Origin: UBA668 sp966112835 | GTDB taxonomy: Bacteria > Actinomycetota > Acidimicrobiia > Acidimicrobiales > Ilumatobacteraceae | Reading direction: 5' to 3' | NCBI GenBank assembly: GCA_966112835.1 | Contig: CBHWEI010000028.1 | Coordinates: 1-22,488, forward strand | Length of the DNA: 22,488 nt | Part shown: one piece after another, positions 5,969-16,118 of the stretch | Position numbering within the stretch: the stretch's first letter is position 1 | Layout of the letters: every line of letters begins with the position of its first letter | The notes under the pieces: model-generated | Told to the model about the DNA's origin: nothing | The model's database searches: none | The model's input: the letters and a program-made list of their open reading frames with translations, nothing else | Program-made: the position numbers and the translations under genes

Positions 5969-7321
5969 TCAGCGTTGGCCGGCTCGGGTGGGGATGGTGC
6001 CGGCGGCGTCGGCCAGGCGCTTGGCGACGTCGGCCAGGTCGTGGGCGACCAGGCCCACGGTGACGCGCAGCGACGGTTCGTCGGGCTGCACCATGAACGG
6101 CTCGCCGGGTGCGGCACCGATGCCCTGCGCAGCCAGGGTGATCAACGACGACCGCTCGTCGGCGACGCGCATCCACAGGTTGATGCCGTCGGTGCCGGTG
6201 TAGCCGACGCCTTCCGCGGCGAGTACCTCGGTGACCGCGCGACGGCGCCGGGCGTACTCGCGTCGGGCATCGGCGACGGCCTGCACGGTGGGGGCGTGGT
6301 CGAGCATCTCGAGCAGCACCGCCTGCAGGATGCGGCTGCTCCACCCTGCGCCCAGCAGGCGGCGATTGGCGACGGCGCTCACCACGTCGCCGGCGCCGCC
6401 CACGCCGGCCAGGCGCAGGTCGGGCCCGTGGCTCTTCGAGTAGCTGCGGATGTGCACGGTGCGCTGCGGCAGGTGCGTGCCCAGGCTGACCAGCGAGCCG
6501 CTGGCGATGTCGCCGGAGTGGTCGTCCTCCACCACGATGGTCTCGTACGGGGCCAGCGCCGCGGCCAGTTGCTTGGCCCGGCGGGCGGTGTAGGTGACGC
6601 CGGTGGGGTTCTGTGCCCGCGGCTGCAGGAACACGGCGCGCACACCCTGCTGCAGCGCTTCCTGCAGCAGATCGACGCGCATGCCCTGCTCGTCGAGGGG
6701 GACGCCCACCACATCGGCGCCCAGGAGGTCGAGCAGGTCGAGCAGGGGAGGGAAGGCGGGCTGCTCGACGACCACGCGGTCGCCCAGGCGGACGATCACC
6801 GAGGCGACGCGGTCGAGCGCGTCCATGGCCCCGTCCACCACGGTGAGCTCCTCGGGCGGGAACGGCCAGTCGGCGCGCAGGTGCTCGTCGAGCGGGGGCA
6901 GCACCGGGTGGTCGACGTAGCTCGACGTGAGCGACTGGCGGCTGACGCGGGCGATGACCGGGCCCAGGTCGGGCAGCAGTGCGGGGTCGGGTGTGCCGGT
7001 GCTGAGGTCGAGCGCGAAGTGCCCGGGGCCTTCGGTGACGCGGCGGTAGCGGCGCGGCGCGGCAGGGCCGGTGGGTTGGCGGACGAACGTGCCCTGGCGG
7101 CCGCGGGCGTCGATGGCGCCGACGGCGGCCAGGCTCTGCCACGCCTCGCTGACGGTGGTGGGCGACACGCCCAGCTCACCGGCCAGATCGCGCACCGTGG
7201 GCAGGCGTTCGCCCACCGGCAGCTGCCCTGCGGTGATCATCCGGCCGACGGCCGCGGCGATGCCGCGAGCGCTGCGATCGGAGATCTGTCCGGCCAGGTC
7301 GCGGGCGAACGAACGAGTCAT
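5969..7321 (-). CDS. MocR/PdxR-type (GntR HTH + aminotransferase fold) regulator
   Basis: The 450-residue product has an N-terminal winged helix of the GntR type (about 8-80; LPTVRDLAGELGVSPTTVSEA is the helix-turn-helix region) and a C-terminal class I aminotransferase-like domain (about 100-445). The PLP-binding lysine is K296 in RSYSKSHGPDLRLAG, preceded by VVEDDHSGD (263-271) and NPTGVTYT (238-245), so PLP is very likely bound. MocR regulators sense amino compounds through PLP. It is divergent from the pyrimidine-catabolism operon with a 57-bp shared promoter region carrying symmetrical sites, so it probably controls that operon, and beta-alanine or beta-aminoisobutyrate would be a logical effector (inference). 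The start at 7321 is chosen because the HTH begins right after it and -35/-10 elements lie just upstream. Confidence 0.93.
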   Translation of the reverse strand: MTRSFARDLAGQISDRSARGIAAAVGRMITAGQLPVGERLPTVRDLAGELGVSPTTVSEAWQSLAAVGAIDARGRQGTFVRQPTGPAAPRRYRRVTEGPGHFALDLSTGTPDPALLPDLGPVIARVSRQSLTSSYVDHPVLPPLDEHLRADWPFPPEELTVVDGAMDALDRVASVIVRLGDRVVVEQPAFPPLLDLLDLLGADVVGVPLDEQGMRVDLLQEALQQGVRAVFLQPRAQNPTGVTYTARRAKQLAAALAPYETIVVEDDHSGDIASGSLVSLGTHLPQRTVHIRSYSKSHGPDLRLAGVGGAGDVVSAVANRRLLGAGWSSRILQAVLLEMLDHAPTVQAVADARREYARRRRAVTEVLAAEGVGYTGTDGINLWMRVADERSSLITLAAQGIGAAPGEPFMVQPDEPSLRVTVGLVAHDLADVAKRLADAAGTIPTRAGQR

Positions 7322-7346
7322 TGTCCGGTAACAATACAACCATTGT
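7320..7346. promoter_or_regulatory. Candidate MocR operator: three half-sites 11 bp apart
   Basis: ATTGT (7320-7324), ACAAT (7331-7335) and ATTGT (7342-7346) alternate in orientation, each separated by six bases, so successive half-sites start 11 bp apart, about one helical turn. They make two overlapping inverted repeats. The middle site overlaps the -10 of the MocR promoter and the third overlaps the -35 of the ureidopropionase promoter; the first covers the MocR start codon. A further short inverted repeat TGTG-N5-CACA lies at 7352-7364. Confidence 0.6.
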
Positions 7347-7359
7347 GCGCTTGTGTCGG
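7331..7359 (-). promoter_or_regulatory. Candidate promoter of the MocR gene
   Basis: On the minus strand CCGACA (7354-7359) and TATTGT (7331-7336) are separated by 17 bp, followed nine bases later by the ATG. The transcription start would fall very close to the start codon. It overlaps the opposing promoter, so the two cannot be occupied by RNA polymerase at the same time. Confidence 0.45.
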
Positions 7360-7371
7360 TCACATTAGAGT
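7343..7371 (+). promoter_or_regulatory. Candidate leaderless promoter of the pyrimidine-catabolism operon
   Basis: TTGTGC (7343-7348) and TAGAGT (7366-7371) are 17 bp apart, and the ATG of the ureidopropionase gene begins seven bases after the -10 box. No ribosome binding site is present, consistent with a leaderless mRNA. Confidence 0.5.
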
Positions 7372-7378
7372 CCGACGA

Positions 7379-8221
7379 ATGGCAAACATCGTGAGAGCAG
7401 CGCTGCTGCAGACGGATTGGCCGGGCTCGAAGGACGCGATGCTCGACAAGCACGAGCAGGCGGTGCACGACGCCAAGGCCCAGGGCGCACAGGTGATGTG
7501 CTTCCAGGAGCTGTTCTACGGCCCCTACTTCTGCCAGGTGCAGGACCCGGAGTACTACCAGTACACCGAGTACATCCCCGACGGTCCCACCACCCAGCGC
7601 TTCCAGGCCATCGCCAAGGAGACCGGCATGGTGCTGGTGCTCCCCATGTACGAGATCGTGCAGCCGGGCCTGTACTACAACACCGCGGCGGTCATCGACG
7701 CCGACGGTCGGTACCTGGGCAAGTACCGCAAGCAGCACATCCCGCAGACGAAGGGCTTCTGGGAGAAGTACTACTTCACCCCCGGCACGGGCGGCTACCC
7801 GGTGTTCGAGACCGCGGTCGGCAAGGTCGGCGTGTACATCTGCTACGACCGCCACTTCCCCGAGGGCTGGCGTGCGCTCGGCCTGAACGGCGCCGAGATC
7901 GTGTTCAACCCGTCGGCCACCAGCCGCGGCCTCAGCGAGTACCTGTGGCGCCTCGAGCAGCCCGCCTCGGCCGTCGCCAACATCTACTACGTCGGCGCCA
8001 TCAACCGCGTCGGCATCGAGGAACTGGGCGACAACGACTTCTACGGCCAGAGCTACTTCGTCGACCCCGAGGGGAAGATGGTCGGCGACGTCGGCGACCC
8101 GTTCGAGCCGGACCTCATCGTGCGCGACCTCGACATCGACATGATCCGTACCGTCCGCGATCGGTGGGCGTTCTACCGTGATCGTCGACCCGACGCCTAC
8201 GACGAGCTCGTGGCGCGCTGA
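7379..8221 (+). CDS. Beta-ureidopropionase (N-carbamoyl-beta-alanine amidohydrolase), nitrilase superfamily
   Basis: The 280-residue enzyme carries the nitrilase Glu-Lys-Cys triad: E44 in FQELFYGPYF, K118 in GKYRKQHIP and C155 in VYICYDRHFPEGWR. The FFxxG-like and CYDRHFPE context is that of carbamoyl-beta-alanine amidohydrolases and N-carbamoylputrescine amidases. Beta-ureidopropionase converts N-carbamoyl-beta-alanine (or the beta-aminoisobutyrate analogue) to the free amino acid, CO2 and ammonia. Immediate coupling to a dihydropyrimidinase favours this substrate over N-carbamoylputrescine. It is cytoplasmic and the first gene of the operon. The ATG is only seven bases after a -10-like box, so translation is probably leaderless; the next gene starts 16 bases after the stop. 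Confidence 0.9.
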   Translation: MANIVRAALLQTDWPGSKDAMLDKHEQAVHDAKAQGAQVMCFQELFYGPYFCQVQDPEYYQYTEYIPDGPTTQRFQAIAKETGMVLVLPMYEIVQPGLYYNTAAVIDADGRYLGKYRKQHIPQTKGFWEKYYFTPGTGGYPVFETAVGKVGVYICYDRHFPEGWRALGLNGAEIVFNPSATSRGLSEYLWRLEQPASAVANIYYVGAINRVGIEELGDNDFYGQSYFVDPEGKMVGDVGDPFEPDLIVRDLDIDMIRTVRDRWAFYRDRRPDAYDELVAR

Positions 8222-8237
8222 CACAAGGGGAAACGAC

Positions 8238-9680
8238 ATGGCGCAGACGCTCATCAAGAACGGCCTCGTGGTGTCCACCACGGGCACCATCGCCCAGGAC
8301 GTGCTCATCACCGACGACGTCATCACCGCGCTCGGCGCGCCCGGCTTCTTCACCGAAGAGGGCATCGACTCGGTCATCGACGCGGCGGGCAAGTACGTCA
8401 TCCCCGGCGGCATCGACGTGCACACGCACATGGAACTGCCCTTCGGTGGCACGTTCGCCAGCGACACCTTCGAGACCGGCAGCAACGCCGCGGCGTGGGG
8501 TGGCACCACCACCATCATCGACATGGCCGTGCAGCGCTACGGCGAGAACGTGCACGAGGGCCTGGCCGAGTGGCACCGCAAGGCCGAGGGCAACTGCTCC
8601 ATCGACTACGCGTTCCACCAGATCATCGGCGGCGTCGACGACCAGTCGCTGAAGGACATGAAGTACCTCGTCGAGCACGAGGGCATCAGCAGCTTCAAGC
8701 TGTTCATGGCCTACCCCGGCGTGTTCTACAGCGACGACGGTCAGATCCTGCGGGCCATGCAGACCGCCGCCGAGTGCGGGGCGATGATCATGATGCACGC
8801 CGAGAACGGCATCGCCATCGACGTGCTCGTGCAGCAGTCGCTCGCCCGCGGCGAGACCGACCCGAAGTACCACAGCTACACGCGCCCGTCGCCGCTCGAG
8901 GCCGAGGCCACGCACCGCGCCATCGTGCTCAGCCACGTGGCCGGCAACGTGCCGCTGTACATCGTGCACATGTCGGCCGGCGACGCGCTCAACGAGGTCG
9001 CCGCTGCCCGTCACCACGGCCGCAACGTGTTCGCCGAGACCTGCCCGCAGTACCTGTACCTCACGCTGGAGGAGACGCTCGGCCAGCCCGGGTTCGAGGG
9101 CGCCAAGTGGGTGTGCAGCACACCGGTGCGCAGCAAGGACCACGACCCGCACTACATCGGTCAGATGGGCCACGGCCACCAGGGCGACCTGTGGAAGGGC
9201 CTGCGCATGAACGAGCTGGCCATCGTGTCCACCGACCACTGCCCGTTCTGCATGAAGGACCAGAAGGAACTGGGCCTCGGCAACTTCGCCGCCATCCCCA
9301 ACGGCATCGGCGGCGTCGAACACCGCATGGAGCTGCTGTACCAGGGTGTGGTGAACGGCGAGATCTCGCTCGAGCGCTGGGTCGAGACCTGCTGCACCAC
9401 GCCGGCGCGCATGTTCGGCCTGTACCCGAAGAAGGGCGTCATCGCGCCCGGCGCCGACGCCGACGTCGTGGTCTGGGACCCGAACCGGCAGACGAAGATC
9501 GGCATCAACGACAAGCACCACATGAACATGGACCACAGCGCGTGGGAGGGCTGGGTGATCGACGGCAAGGTCGACACCGTCCTGTCCCGCGGCAGCGTGG
9601 TCATCCAGAACGACACCTTCACCGGCCGCAAGGGCCATGGGCAGTACGTCAAGCGCGGCCTGTCGCAGTACCTGGTCTGA
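8238..9680 (+). CDS. Dihydropyrimidinase (hydantoinase family)
   Basis: The 480-residue cyclic amidohydrolase opens the ring of dihydrouracil or dihydrothymine. All binuclear zinc ligands are visible: H62 and H64 in GIDVHTHMELPF, the carbamylated K154 in SSFKLFMAYPG, H187 in MMHAEN, H244 in YIVHMSAG and D333 in STDHCPF. This spacing matches true dihydropyrimidinases and D-hydantoinases. I take the ATG at 8238 rather than an earlier in-frame start inside the ureidopropionase gene, because AAGGGGA (8225-8231) sits six bases upstream and the family's first strand begins right after it. It produces the substrate of the preceding gene's product. Hydantoinase activity on other cyclic imides cannot be excluded from sequence. 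Confidence 0.93.
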   Translation: MAQTLIKNGLVVSTTGTIAQDVLITDDVITALGAPGFFTEEGIDSVIDAAGKYVIPGGIDVHTHMELPFGGTFASDTFETGSNAAAWGGTTTIIDMAVQRYGENVHEGLAEWHRKAEGNCSIDYAFHQIIGGVDDQSLKDMKYLVEHEGISSFKLFMAYPGVFYSDDGQILRAMQTAAECGAMIMMHAENGIAIDVLVQQSLARGETDPKYHSYTRPSPLEAEATHRAIVLSHVAGNVPLYIVHMSAGDALNEVAAARHHGRNVFAETCPQYLYLTLEETLGQPGFEGAKWVCSTPVRSKDHDPHYIGQMGHGHQGDLWKGLRMNELAIVSTDHCPFCMKDQKELGLGNFAAIPNGIGGVEHRMELLYQGVVNGEISLERWVETCCTTPARMFGLYPKKGVIAPGADADVVVWDPNRQTKIGINDKHHMNMDHSAWEGWVIDGKVDTVLSRGSVVIQNDTFTGRKGHGQYVKRGLSQYLV

Positions 9681-9694
9681 GAAAGAGAGCAGCA

Positions 9695-11182
<1,488 letters not shown>

Positions 11183-11196
11183 AGGAGCATCACACC

Positions 11197-12243
11197 GTGG
11201 AGTTCGGGGTCGTCCTGCAGACCACGCCGCCATCGGCGCGCGTCATCGATCTGGCCAAGCGTGCGGAACAGTTCGGGTTCACCTACGTGTGGACGTTCGA
11301 CAGCCACATCCTGTGGCAGGAGCCGTACGTCATCTACAGCCAGATCCTGGCCCAGACGCGCAACGTCGTGGTGGGGCCCATGGTCACCAACCCGGCCACG
11401 CGCGACTGGACCGTCACGGCCAGCACCTACGCCACCCTGAACGAGATGTTCGGCAACCGCACGGTGTGCGGCATCGGCCGCGGCGACTCGGCGGTGCGGG
11501 TCACCAACGGTGCGCCCACGACGCTGGCAACGCTGCGCGACAGCGTGCACGTCATCCGCGAGCTGGGCAACGGCCGCGGCGTGGACTACAAGGGCAGCGA
11601 GATCCGCTTCCCGTGGGCCGGCAAGAGCGAGCTGGAGGTGTGGATCGCCGCGTACGGGCCGAAGGCACTGGCGCTCACCGGTGAGGTGGGCGACGGGTTC
11701 ATCCTGCAGCTCGCCGACCTGTCCATCGCCGAGTGGACCATCGGTGCGGTGCGTGCGGCTGCCGAGGCGGCGGGCCGAGACCCCGACGACATCACCATCT
11801 GCGTCGCCGCACCGGCGTACGTCACCGACGGCACCGCCGAGGGCCTGGCCCACGGTCGGGAACAGTGCCGGTGGTTCGGCGGCATGGTGGGCAACCACGT
11901 GGCCGACATCGTCGCCCGCTACGGCAGCGACACCTCCGCCGTACCCGCCGCGCTCACCGAGTACATCAAGGGCCGCCAGGGCTACGACTACAACGAGCAC
12001 GGCCGGGCCGGCAACACGCACACCCAGTTCGTGCCCGACGAGATCGTCGACCGGTTCTGCATCGTCGGTCCGGTCGAGACGCACATCGAGCGCATGCGCC
12101 AACTGAAGGACCTGGGTGTCGACCAGTTCGCCATCTACCTGCAGCACGACGACAAGGACCACACGCTCGCCGCCTACGGCGAGAAGGTGCTGCCGGCCGT
12201 CGCCGAGCACGTGCCGGCGAAGGTGACGAAGGAGCACACGTGA
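11197..12243 (+). CDS. LLM-class flavin/F420-type oxidoreductase (CPS_4043-like family)
   Basis: The 348-residue product has the luciferase-like monooxygenase TIM-barrel signature: MEFGVVLQTTPPSARVID at the start, FGFTYVWTFDSHILWQEP (26-43), VVVGPMVTNPATRD (57-70), TYATLNEMFGNRTVCGIGRGD (77-97) and the C-terminal IVGPVETHIERMRQLKDLGVDQFAIYL. It resembles the subfamily I know as TIGR03842, usually annotated F420-dependent although cofactor use is often unproven. It starts at a GTG nine bases after GAAGGAG, which overlaps the previous stop, and its end overlaps the first permease by four bases, so it is firmly in the operon. Its reaction is unknown. Because no dihydropyrimidine dehydrogenase is present here, reduction of uracil/thymine to the dihydro form, or another oxidation of a pyrimidine-like substrate, is a reasonable hypothesis. 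Confidence 0.88.
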   Translation: MEFGVVLQTTPPSARVIDLAKRAEQFGFTYVWTFDSHILWQEPYVIYSQILAQTRNVVVGPMVTNPATRDWTVTASTYATLNEMFGNRTVCGIGRGDSAVRVTNGAPTTLATLRDSVHVIRELGNGRGVDYKGSEIRFPWAGKSELEVWIAAYGPKALALTGEVGDGFILQLADLSIAEWTIGAVRAAAEAAGRDPDDITICVAAPAYVTDGTAEGLAHGREQCRWFGGMVGNHVADIVARYGSDTSAVPAALTEYIKGRQGYDYNEHGRAGNTHTQFVPDEIVDRFCIVGPVETHIERMRQLKDLGVDQFAIYLQHDDKDHTLAAYGEKVLPAVAEHVPAKVTKEHT

Positions 12244-13102
12244 CGTCACGCGCTCGCCGCGTCGTCATGTTCGTCCTCGCGTTCGTGCTGGTGGCCGCGG
12301 CCTGGGAGGGCTACAAGGCGGTCGGTCCCGAACAGGGCGGCCAGGTGCTGGGCATGCGCATCCTGGCCCGCACCGACGACCGGGCGATGCCGCACATCTG
12401 GGACATGTTCTCCCGGTTCAGCGAGCCCGAGGTGCGTGGCGGGGCCGACGCCATCTGGGTGGTCGTGCTGCGCGCCGCGTGGTACTCGTTCCGCTGCTCG
12501 CTGCTGGCGTTCCTGGCCGGCTCGCTGCTCGGCATCGGCCTGGCCATCCTCATGTCGCGCTTCAAGGTGTTCGAGCGCGCGCTCATGCCGTACCTGGTCA
12601 TCAGCCAGACCGTGCCCATCATCGTGCTCGCCCCGCTCATCTTCTCGCTCATGGCGTTCAAGAGCCGCGACCTGGCCGAGAAGACGTGGCTGGCCGCCGT
12701 GCTGCTGGGTGTGTTCCTGGCGTTCTTCCCGGTGGCCATGGGCATGATGCGCGGCCTGCAGAGCACGCCCGCGGCGTCGCTCGAGCTGATGGACTCGTAC
12801 GCCGCCGGCTGGTGGAAGACCATGTGGAAGCTGCGCTTCCCCAACGCCGTGTCGTACCTGGCGCCCGCGCTGCGCCTGGCCGGTGCGGCCGCCGTCGTCG
12901 GCGTCACCGTGTCCGAGATCTCGCTCGGCGTCCGCTTCGGCGTCGGCCGCCTCATCCTCTCGTACGGGCAGGAGGCCACCTCCGACCCGCCCAAGCTGTA
13001 CACCGCGGTGTTCGGTGCTGCCGCCCTCGGCCTGGTGATGGCCGCCGTGGTGCTGGGCATCGACCGCCTGCTCATGCGCAACCGACCGCCGGAGGCCGTC
13101 TG

Positions 13103-13103
<1 letters not shown>
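12240..13103 (+). CDS. ABC transporter permease (SsuC/TauC type), first
   Basis: The 287-residue inner-membrane protein starts at a GTG overlapping the previous stop (GTGA). One N-terminal membrane segment (about 8-22) is followed by an unusually long extracytoplasmic loop (about 25-75) and then five more hydrophobic segments. The binding-protein-dependent transport EAA-loop is seen at 181-202 (LELMDSYAAGWWKTMWKLRF then PNA), where it would contact the ATPase. It pairs with the second permease (13912-14694) as a heterodimer. The substrate is inferred from the operon to be a pyrimidine or a breakdown intermediate. Confidence 0.9.
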
Positions 13104-13911
<808 letters not shown>

Positions 13912-13915
<4 letters not shown>

Positions 13916-14694
13916 ACCCGCGTCTGCGTCACCTCGCTGCCGTCGTGCTGCCGCCCGTCGTGCTCGGCGTGCTGTTCCTGGTCGCGTGGCAGGCGTGGAT
14001 CATCGCCGGCGACGTGCAGCCGTTCGTGGTGCCGCGCCCCACCGACATCTGGCGGTCGTTCATCGACGACTTCGACCTGGTGTGGCGGGCCAGCCTCGTC
14101 ACCGGCATGAACGCGTTGGTCGGCCTGGTGCTCGGTGCCGTGTTCGGCTTCGTGGTCGCCGTGCTCACCAACCGGTATGCGTTCGTCAGCGAACTGGTGA
14201 ACCCGCTCGCCATCACCGTGGCGGCCATCCCGGCCGTCGTGATCGTCGGCGTGCTCAACAACATGTACTCGCTCGACAGCCAGATCCCGCGGCGCATCAT
14301 GGTGACCATCTCGGTGTTCTTCGTGGTGTTCGTGCAGGTTGCCAAGGGCTTGCGCCAGAACGACGCGACACAGATGGAGCTCATGCGGTCGTACGCGGCC
14401 ACACCGTTCGACACGTTGAAGAAGGTCCGCCTTCCCAACACCATGCCGTACTTCTTCACGGGCGTGCGCACCGCCGCGCCGCTCGCGCTCATCATCGCCC
14501 TGGTCTCGGAGTACTTCGGCGGCACGCAGGACGGACTCGGGAGCAAGATCTCGGGTACGTTGAACTCTTCGAACAAGGCGTTGGGGTTCGCCTACGTGCT
14601 GGGCGGTTCCATCGTGGGTCTGCTGTTCTTCGCAGGCTCCAACCTCTTGGAGTACCTCGTCGTCCCGTGGCGTCGACGAGCTCGCTCCAGGTGA
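13912..14694 (+). CDS. ABC transporter permease (SsuC/TauC type), second
   Basis: The 260-residue membrane protein starts at an ATG overlapping the ATPase stop by four bases. Hydrophobic segments begin at about 10-32 and continue through 62-87, 98-118, 128-146, 185-200 and 225-250. The EAA-loop is at 155-178 (MELMRSYAATPFDTLKKVRL then PNTMPY). It differs clearly from the first permease, having a short first loop, so the transporter uses two distinct permeases. Its C-terminus is Arg-rich (RRRARSR), as expected for a cytoplasmic tail. Confidence 0.9.
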
Positions 14695-14744
14695 CAACCA
14701 GCAACACACCAAGCACATCAAGCAACAACACAAGGGGAGGGACA

Positions 14745-15944
14745 ATGGCAAAGGGACGTGCAGTCAAGATCGCTGCAGCCGTCACGCTCGCCGGCCTGCT
14801 CGCCGCAGCATGCGGCAGCGACGGGGACAGCAAGGGCGGGACCGACACCACCGCAGCAGGGGGCGGCTCGGCTTCGGGTCTGGCCGTCGACATCGCGAAG
14901 TGCACCGCGCCGAGCGGCGCCAAGGTGAAGCTGCAGCTGCAGTGGGTCACCCAGGCACAGTTCGGCGGCTACTTCGCTGCAGTCGACCAGGGCTTCTACA
15001 CGAAGGCCGGCCTCGACGTCGAGATCGTCGAGGGTGGCGTGGACATCCCGCCGCAGAAGACGCTCGCCACCGGTGCGGTCGACTTCGCCATCTCGTGGGT
15101 GCCGAAGGCACTCGCCGAACGCGAGGCCGGCGCCAAGGTCACCGACATCGCCCAGGTGTTCCAGCGCTCGGGCACGCTGCAGGTGAGCTTCAAGGACAAG
15201 AACATCACCAAGGCGGCCGACTTCAAGGGCCAGAAGATCGGCAACTGGGGCTTCGGCAACGAGTACGAGATCTTCGCCGCGCTGTCGAAGGCCGGTCTCG
15301 ACCCCGCCAAGGACGTCACGCTCATCCAGCAGAACTTCGACATGAACGGTCTGCTGTCGGGTGAGATCGACGCCGCCGAGGCGATGACCTACAACGAGTA
15401 CGCACAGGTGCTCGAGGCCAAGAACCCCGCGACCGGCGAGCTGTACAAGCCCGAGGACCTCAACGTCGTCTCGTACGAGACCGAGGGCGTCGGCATGCTG
15501 CAGGACGCCATCTGGGCTGCGCAGGATCGCCTCAGCGATCCGGCGTACTGCGGTGAGGCGATCGCCTTCGTGAAGGCGTCGCTGCAGGGCTGGGCCTACT
15601 GCCGTGACAACGCCCAGAAGTGCGCCGACATCGTCGTCGCCAAGGGCTCGAAGCTCGGCGCCACGCACCAGCTGTGGCAGATGAACGAAGTCAACAAGCT
15701 CATCTGGCCGGCGGCCGGCGGCGTCGGTGTCATCGACACCGCGGCGTGGGACCGCACCATCAGCATCGCCAGCGGCACCAAGAACCTCGACGGCAAGACC
15801 GTGCTCACCAAGGCTCCGGACCCGGAGTCGTGGACGAACGACATCGTCAACGAGGCCATCAAGCAGCTCACGGCGGAGGGCGTCGACGTGAACGGTGCGA
15901 GCTTCGCACCGATCGACGTCACCCTCACCGAGGGCGGCGCCTGA
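14745..15944 (+). CDS. NMT1/THI5-like substrate-binding lipoprotein of ABC transporter
   Basis: The 399-residue protein begins with a lipoprotein signal (KIAAAVTLAGLLAAAC), with the lipobox cysteine at C23, followed by a Gly/Ser/Thr/Asp-rich linker to about residue 45. The mature part has the NMT1/THI5 fold used by ThiY, SsuA and TauA: LQLQWVTQAQFGGYFAAVDQ near 62-81 lines the ligand site, then KAGLDVEIVEGG and DFAISW. Relatives bind pyrimidines such as formylaminopyrimidine, or sulfonates; pyrimidine catabolism genes in the same operon favour a pyrimidine-type ligand (inference). A 50-bp A/C-rich unstructured leader with GGGGAGGG (14734-14741) precedes the ATG, which may allow higher translation than the membrane subunits. 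It is the last gene before the terminator. Confidence 0.92.
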   Translation: MAKGRAVKIAAAVTLAGLLAAACGSDGDSKGGTDTTAAGGGSASGLAVDIAKCTAPSGAKVKLQLQWVTQAQFGGYFAAVDQGFYTKAGLDVEIVEGGVDIPPQKTLATGAVDFAISWVPKALAEREAGAKVTDIAQVFQRSGTLQVSFKDKNITKAADFKGQKIGNWGFGNEYEIFAALSKAGLDPAKDVTLIQQNFDMNGLLSGEIDAAEAMTYNEYAQVLEAKNPATGELYKPEDLNVVSYETEGVGMLQDAIWAAQDRLSDPAYCGEAIAFVKASLQGWAYCRDNAQKCADIVVAKGSKLGATHQLWQMNEVNKLIWPAAGGVGVIDTAAWDRTISIASGTKNLDGKTVLTKAPDPESWTNDIVNEAIKQLTAEGVDVNGASFAPIDVTLTEGGA

Positions 15945-15962
15945 TCCTTTCGGATTCGGTGA

Positions 15963-15993
15963 AGGGCGGGTCGCTTCGGCGGCCCGCCCTTTT
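15963..15993 (+). terminator. Intrinsic terminator of the pyrimidine-catabolism/transport operon
   Basis: AGGGCGGG (15963-15970) pairs with CCCGCCCT (15983-15990). The stem continues inward through a T-G wobble and three G-C pairs to a TTCG tetraloop (15975-15978), making a 12-bp stem, and a TTTT run follows (15990-15993). It begins 18 bases after the lipoprotein stop. Confidence 0.93.
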
Positions 15994-16039
15994 CGCGTGG
16001 TCGGGACTTTCGTCCCAACTTTCGCCCACGGTTCCTCGT

Positions 16040-16078
16040 GTACGCAGATTTCCGTACGCGCGGGTATATGTTCGCGAA
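16040..16078 (+). promoter_or_regulatory. Candidate promoter/operator region of korAB
   Basis: A locally AT-richer patch contains TATGTT (16067-16072) as a possible -10 within GGTATATGTT. An inverted repeat GTACG-N8-CGTAC (16040-16044/16053-16057) lies where a -35 would be expected, and the palindrome TTCGCGAA (16071-16078) is just downstream. No good -35 hexamer is seen. The leader to the korA ATG would be about 40 nt. Confidence 0.33.
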
Positions 16079-16118
16079 AGCGGACGACAACGGTGCCGTC
16101 CCTATTTGGAGGTGGCCA

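Noticed and set aside
5413..6117. Minus-strand frame with repeated PAVATLPATAT-like sequence opposite the Cys-ladder gene
   Set aside because: It is the mirror of the plus-strand repeat, runs into the MocR coding region on the same strand in another frame, and its residues vary non-conservatively (Leu versus Asp/Glu) where the plus frame keeps Ser.
16038..16118. Upstream in-frame ATG extending korA by 27 residues
   Set aside because: The extension has no family similarity, overlaps the likely promoter, and the ATG at 16119 has a strong GGAGGT.
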